This document shows, piece after piece, positions 6,079 through 9,650 of a stretch of DNA of 9,650 nucleotides. The notes under the pieces were generated by a model that worked only from the letters and a program-made list of their open reading frames with translations, was not told the origin of the DNA and did no database searches. The translations under genes and the position numbers were made by a program. This stretch comes from an uncultured Curtobacterium sp. (GTDB lineage: Bacteria; Actinomycetota; Actinomycetes; Actinomycetales; Microbacteriaceae). Location of the stretch: NCBI GenBank assembly GCA_913774725.1, contig CAJYIG010000032.1, forward strand, positions 1-9,650, in the 5' to 3' direction. The first letter of the stretch is position 1. Every line of letters begins with the position of its first letter.

Positions 6079-8849
6079 CGCTCGGCTCCGATCCGGAAGG
6101 CGTAGAGCGTCGTCGACGTCGCGCTGGACGGCACGTCGAGTCGGAAGGCGGGGAGCGTCGCGGCCCGGTCGAGCGACGCGCGGAACTGCTCCTGCTGCAG
6201 GAGGATGCCCGCGACGTCCTCGGCTCGGACGTTGGCGTAACCGGAGGCGTTCTGCGACGCCAGGGCGAGCTGGTAGTCGGCGGAGTCGGACTTCGCCGCG
6301 CTCGTGGCCATCGCGCCGAGGATGCCGGAGCCGTTGACCTTGCGGTCGCCGAGGTCGAGCATCACGCGGTTGAGGTCGCCGGTCAGGAGCGTGCTCGCGC
6401 CCTCGACGTCGCGGACCGAGGCGCTGGTGCTCGCGTCGATGCGCTGCAGGCTCGCGGCGGTCTGCGCGTCCACCGCCGAGGCGAGGCTGCTGCTCTGCTG
6501 CTGCAGAGCACCCTTCTGCTCGTCGATGGTGCCCTTCGAGTCGCTCGTGACCTCGCCCGAGGTGGTGCGGAGTCCGGCGATCGACTTGTCGAACGCGTCG
6601 ACCACGGCCTTCCGGCTGGTGCCGGCGGTGTCGCTGACCTTGCGGACCTGGTCGCCGATGAGGGCCTGGACCTGCTTGCCCGAGTCGTCCGATGCCTGCT
6701 GGAAGGCCTCGCGAACCGCGTCCTGCAGCGTCGTCTGCTGGTCGCGCACCTGCTGCAGCTGGCCGGTGACGACAGCGCCGGACTTCGTGGCCTCGCCGAG
6801 GAGGCCCTGCAGCTGCTGCACCGATCCCTGGACCGAGCCGCCGTCCCGCTGCACCGCGGTGCGCACGTCCTGGACGCCCTGTCGCAGCGCGGCCACGGCG
6901 GTGGCGAGCTGGTTCACGGCTGCGCCGACACCGGTCGTCGCCTGCGGGTCGGTCTCCGCGATGAGCGCGTCCCACGCAGTGGCCTGCGCGTCGAGGCGCT
7001 GATCCATCGGGGTGCTGAAGCCGAGTCCGGGCCGGAGGGTCGTCCCCTCCGGCTGGTCCGTCCCCGGGCACGGTGTCGCGGTGAGGTATCCGCGGAGCGT
7101 GTCCACCTCGTCCTGGTCGAGTTCGGGATCGCTGAGCAGACCCGGCTGCGCGAGCTGGCACAGGCGGTCGGCGAGCGCTCGGTTCTGCGCCTGCATCGAG
7201 CCGTCGAAGCGGGAGTCCAGGGTGCCGAGCTGGCCGCGCGCAGCCTGGGCACGGCCCCGGATGTTCGCGAGGGCCTCCTGCACCGGGCGAACCGACTGCT
7301 CGCTGGTCGTGACCAGGGCGTCCAGCACGGTCAGTGCCTGCTCGACGGAGCCGTCCTGATCGCTGCCGAGGGCATCGAGCTTCCCGGCGATCTCCTGCAG
7401 TTGCGCGTTCAGTGCGTCGGACTGCTCGATCGCGGTGTCCGCGAGGTCCGGGTTCAGCCCGTCGGCGAGCTGCTGCCCCTTGCTGACCAGGCCGATCAGC
7501 GAGGTGTTGACCGCAGCCGACGACTCCCAGAGCGCGCAGGTCAACGAACCACGGGCCTCCAGGGCGGCGCACGCCTCGGCGGACGGCGAAGCCGGCCCGA
7601 CGGACGACGCGAGCTGCGCACTGACCTGCTGCTTGCACGCCTCACTCGCCTCGGCGTAGCCCTCGAGCTGGGCGGACACGCGCAGCAGGTTCCCGTAGAC
7701 GCTGGAGCCAGCTGCACCGGTCTGCGGGACCGCGGCACAGCCCTCGCCGTCGAGCGCCGGGGCCGGGGCCGTCGCCGAGGTGTCACCGAGCAGCGCATCG
7801 AGGCTGCTCGTCGTCTGCTGCAGCTGCTGCAACACCGTCGACTGCGTCGCCTGCACGGTCGAACCGAGGTCGCCGTTGAGCGAACCGAGCTCGCCCGACA
7901 GCGACTGCATCGTGCTCGCGAGTGAGGCGCTGCTCTCCTGCAGCCGCTCCGCCGTCCGCACGCCGAGGGTCTGGGACGTCGACTCGAGGTTCGTGCGGAC
8001 CTCGGTGATGGTGCCCCCGGCACGGGCGAGCACCTCGTTGACCTGCGCGATGAGGTCGATCGTCCGGCGCTGCAGGGCGAGCTCGGAGTCAGTCTCGGAC
8101 CCGAACGCCCCGTTCATCACGCCGCTGGTCGACAGGTCGGTCGTCAGACCCGGCTGTGCGGCGACGTCGATCGCGGGCGTGGAGAAGTCGCGGACCTCGG
8201 CGACGAGGTGCAGCGTGCTGCTCGCACCGGAGGTCGGCGGCGCGAGCAGCCGTCCCCACTGGACGACAGCGTCGCCGGAGGCGTTCGTGCTCACGACGCC
8301 GTCGGTGGCAGCGCCGCCGTCGACCGACTGGGTGACGATGCGGTCCGGGGCGACGCCGTCGAGCACGGTCGACGCGGCGATGCTGAAGGGCGCGCCGACC
8401 AGCGCCGGGGTCGAGCGGGACGCTCCGGCGACGTCGTAGGTCAGGTTCTCGGACCGGACCGTGAGGTTCTCGACCGTCACGTCGATCTCGACGCGACCGG
8501 AGTACCCGTCGAGGTCGGCGAGGTCGGTCCCGGAGCGCTTGTCGGTCGTGTACTGGGTGGTGATCCGGAGCGGCAGGTCCCCGGCTGCGTCCTGCACGTC
8601 GTGGTCGAAGGTCTTCGACGACGAGCGCTTGCCGGCGACCGAGATCGTCGTGTCCGAGATCGCGTTCACCGCGCCGTTCGTGGTGAGCGTCGTGTCCACG
8701 GTCTGCAGCACACGTGACGGATCCGTCACCTGGTCCTGGTCGGCGGTGCACCCGGAGAGCACCAGCGCGAGTGCGCCCGTGACGGCCGCCACTCCCGCGA
8801 TGCGGCTCCCCTGCCGGGTCCCGGTCCCCCCGGCGCGCGTCAACATCAC
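6075..8849 (-). CDS. Large coiled-coil lipoprotein, putative extracellular component
   Basis: This 924-residue protein was not recognised as a named family. It opens with a basic segment, a hydrophobic core (about 17-31) and the lipobox LSGC with Cys34, so it should be exported and lipid-anchored on the outer face of the membrane. Residues about 40-240 are beta-rich (for example VEIDVTVENLTV at 120-131). From about 255 to 350 and again from about 445 to 850 the sequence is Gln/Ser/Ala-rich and mostly helical, with coiled-coil-like heptads (VQQLQGLLGEA, LQQVRDQQTTLQDAV). Six further cysteines (371, 405, 427, 438, 564, 594) cluster in the middle and may form disulfides. No membrane helix follows the signal. 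An elongated extracellular rod recalls EsaA/YueB of Firmicute type VII systems, but without their membrane segments; that analogy is inference. It is the first gene of the operon. Start: GTG at 8849 (used here) or the adjacent ATG at 8846; both suit GAGGGGG upstream. Confidence 0.93.
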   Translation of the reverse strand: MMLTRAGGTGTRQGSRIAGVAAVTGALALVLSGCTADQDQVTDPSRVLQTVDTTLTTNGAVNAISDTTISVAGKRSSSKTFDHDVQDAAGDLPLRITTQYTTDKRSGTDLADLDGYSGRVEIDVTVENLTVRSENLTYDVAGASRSTPALVGAPFSIAASTVLDGVAPDRIVTQSVDGGAATDGVVSTNASGDAVVQWGRLLAPPTSGASSTLHLVAEVRDFSTPAIDVAAQPGLTTDLSTSGVMNGAFGSETDSELALQRRTIDLIAQVNEVLARAGGTITEVRTNLESTSQTLGVRTAERLQESSASLASTMQSLSGELGSLNGDLGSTVQATQSTVLQQLQQTTSSLDALLGDTSATAPAPALDGEGCAAVPQTGAAGSSVYGNLLRVSAQLEGYAEASEACKQQVSAQLASSVGPASPSAEACAALEARGSLTCALWESSAAVNTSLIGLVSKGQQLADGLNPDLADTAIEQSDALNAQLQEIAGKLDALGSDQDGSVEQALTVLDALVTTSEQSVRPVQEALANIRGRAQAARGQLGTLDSRFDGSMQAQNRALADRLCQLAQPGLLSDPELDQDEVDTLRGYLTATPCPGTDQPEGTTLRPGLGFSTPMDQRLDAQATAWDALIAETDPQATTGVGAAVNQLATAVAALRQGVQDVRTAVQRDGGSVQGSVQQLQGLLGEATKSGAVVTGQLQQVRDQQTTLQDAVREAFQQASDDSGKQVQALIGDQVRKVSDTAGTSRKAVVDAFDKSIAGLRTTSGEVTSDSKGTIDEQKGALQQQSSSLASAVDAQTAASLQRIDASTSASVRDVEGASTLLTGDLNRVMLDLGDRKVNGSGILGAMATSAAKSDSADYQLALASQNASGYANVRAEDVAGILLQQEQFRASLDRAATLPAFRLDVPSSATSTTLYAFRIGAER
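8714..8729. repeat. Perfect 16-bp palindrome in the 5' coding part of the lipoprotein gene
   Basis: GTGACGGATCCGTCAC is identical on both strands. It covers codons 41-45 (VTDPS), just after the lipobox. It could be an internal operator close to the operon promoter, or a chance palindrome; roughly one of this length is not surprising in almost 10 kb of GC-rich sequence. Confidence 0.35.
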
Positions 8850-8882
8850 GATCGTCCCCCTCAGAAATCGACTGCGTGATCG

Positions 8883-8912
8883 ATCCTAACCGCTGAAATA
8901 CCGTGAGGTTCC
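8883..8912 (-). promoter_or_regulatory. Candidate operon promoter (ECF sigma-like, with overlapping -10)
   Basis: On the minus strand GGAACC (8907-8912) is followed, after 15 bases, by GGTT (8888-8891). This resembles the actinobacterial extracytoplasmic-function sigma pattern GGAAC...GTT seen with SigE-type factors. Overlapping it, TAGGAT (8883-8888) fits the general actinobacterial -10 pattern TANNNT. Either would start the transcript about 25-35 bases before the lipoprotein start. The motif match is seen directly; use of the promoter and the identity of the sigma factor are inferred. Confidence 0.4.
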
Positions 8913-8968
8913 GTTCTCCACAGGCCACCGTCACCCCCGTTCGAGCCACAGCTCGGCGACATACGAAC

Positions 8969-8996
8969 TTGCGGTCAGCCCTGGAATTGATACTCT
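8969..8996 (+). promoter_or_regulatory. Candidate promoter of the divergent membrane-protein gene
   Basis: TTGCGG (8969-8974) and TACTCT (8991-8996) are separated by 16 bases, and TG stands one base before the -10, giving an extended -10 arrangement. TACTCT fits TANNNT. A start near 9003 would give a leader of about 120 bases that contains the long inverted repeat at 9051-9096. Confidence 0.35.
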
Positions 8997-9050
8997 GCAC
9001 ACCGCACCCTGGGGGGATCGCCGAACACGATCTGGTGGTCGGGGATGCAT

Positions 9051-9096
9051 GATCGAGTGGTCGACCGTTCCGGACGTGGCGGTCGACCACTCGGTC
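9051..9096. promoter_or_regulatory. Long inverted repeat in the 5' leader of the membrane-protein gene
   Basis: GAGTGGTCGACCG (9055-9067) and CGGTCGACCACTC (9080-9092) are exact reverse complements around a 12-base loop; outward extension gives 16 of 17 pairs, plus a possible wobble. Each arm itself contains the palindrome GGTCGACC (9059-9066 and 9081-9088), 22 bp apart, about two helical turns. It ends 16-20 bases before the GAGGGGG ribosome site at 9112-9118, so it does not mask it directly. No gene reads into it from upstream, so it is not an ordinary terminator. It may be a double operator, an RNA attenuator or a small RNA element. Confidence 0.6.
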
Positions 9097-9125
9097 CAGG
9101 GGCCGCAGCACGAGGGGGACGACAC

Positions 9126-9650
9126 ATGTGGATCACGATCACGTCCGTGGGCATCGCGATGGTGGCGGCGTTCGTCATCACGACATCCGTGACGGCGGCG
9201 ACCAAGCGCAGCGACCGCCTCCGACGCGAGCGTGGGGAGCCGCTGCCGAACGAGGGCGGTGCGCTCGCCACCGTGCGCCTGCGGACGTTCCAGTGGGTCC
9301 TCATCCGGGTGGTCGCCATCGTCTTCGTCGTGGTCGGAGCCCTGCTGTCGCTGGGCGCCGCCACGACGATCTCGACCGGCATCGATCCCAGCCTGCTCAT
9401 CGTGGCGATCGTCGTCCTGCTGGCCGGCATCGGTGGCATCCTGCTGTCCCGCTCGCTGCGCCGGACACGGCTGCTCGCGATGGAGGACCACCTGCTGGTG
9501 CGCCAGGGCATCCAGCGGGAGCGCCGCGTGGACCTGCGCGAGATCGCGGCGGTGCTGCCGATCGCGAACCAGTACGGCGGCCTGCAGGCGCGCGACGTGA
9601 CCGGGAAGCGACTCTTCCACGTGATGGGCCTGGCGCGCGGGTACGCGGAG
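9126..9650 (+). CDS. Membrane protein with three helices and a PH-like domain (3' partial)
   Basis: The frame stays open for 175 codons to the window edge. Predicted membrane helices lie at residues 2-24, 57-79 and 88-108; an Arg-rich loop (27-37) separates the first two. From about 115 onward the pattern HLLVRQGIQRERRVDLREI followed by a second strand pair (LQARDVTGKRLFHV) resembles small bacterial PH-like domains of the YdbS/bPH type; this is a pattern judgement without a search. Such domains usually sit on the cytoplasmic side of membrane proteins of unclear role. The ATG at 9126 was chosen because GAGGGGG lies seven bases upstream. An in-frame ATG at 9045 would add 27 Arg/Gly-rich residues running through the inverted repeat and has a poorer ribosome site. 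The gene diverges from the secretion-like operon; a shared function is not shown. Confidence 0.85.
   Translation, partial: MWITITSVGIAMVAAFVITTSVTAATKRSDRLRRERGEPLPNEGGALATVRLRTFQWVLIRVVAIVFVVVGALLSLGAATTISTGIDPSLLIVAIVVLLAGIGGILLSRSLRRTRLLAMEDHLLVRQGIQRERRVDLREIAAVLPIANQYGGLQARDVTGKRLFHVMGLARGYAE

Noticed and set aside
6079..7638. N-terminal extension of the binding-fold protein to 7638
   Set aside because: The extension is an Arg/Gly/Pro-rich out-of-frame reading of the lipoprotein gene. The ATGA overlap start with GGAG upstream is typical of operon genes.
9045..9125. Upstream ATG start for the right-hand membrane protein
   Set aside because: It is in frame, but the added residues are Arg/Gly-rich, are encoded by the inverted repeat, and precede a hydrophobic N-terminus that already starts well at 9126 with a good ribosome site.
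1..9650. tRNA, rRNA, CRISPR array, insertion sequence or phage attachment site
   Set aside because: No cloverleaf, evenly spaced repeat array, transposase-like protein or terminal inverted repeats with a target duplication were seen on either strand.

Overview
The window is high-GC DNA (roughly 70% G+C by eye) with G/C in almost every third codon position, typical of an actinobacterium. The gene set and style suggest a member of the Microbacteriaceae or a relative; that placement is inference, since no marker gene is present.

Layout. (1) Bases 1-93 are the C-terminal end of a plus-strand gene that begins outside the window. (2) Bases 94-203 form a convergent gap with a strong GC-rich hairpin, a probable terminator serving both strands. 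(3) From 8849 down to 204 runs a three-gene minus-strand operon: a 924-residue coiled-coil lipoprotein, a 497-residue membrane-anchored protein with a type 1 periplasmic-binding fold, and a 1441-residue FHA/FtsK-SpoIIIE ATPase of the EccC/EssC (type VII secretion) type. The first two genes overlap by ATGA; a 55-base C-rich leader separates the second and third. (4) Bases 8850-9125 are a divergent promoter region with a candidate ECF-type promoter facing the operon and a long inverted repeat in the leader of the plus-strand gene. (5) From 9126 to the right edge lies a plus-strand membrane protein (three predicted helices plus a PH-like domain), cut off by the window end.

Reading of the system. 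The ATPase carries an N-terminal ubiquitin-like region (YukD/EccD-like by pattern), an intact-looking phosphothreonine-binding FHA domain, a two-helix membrane anchor and three tandem ATPase modules, of which the middle one has lost its Walker A lysine. Its two operon partners would both lie outside the membrane: a lipid-anchored rod-like protein and a ligand-binding fold on a membrane stalk. No EccB, EccD, EccE, mycosin or WXG100 substrate is visible. The operon therefore looks like the motor and two extracytoplasmic accessory parts of a divergent type VII-like secretion machine. The ATPase family assignment is strong; the machine as a whole is inference. Both solute-exposed partners are unlike the standard ESX or Ess components and are the most interesting part of the window.
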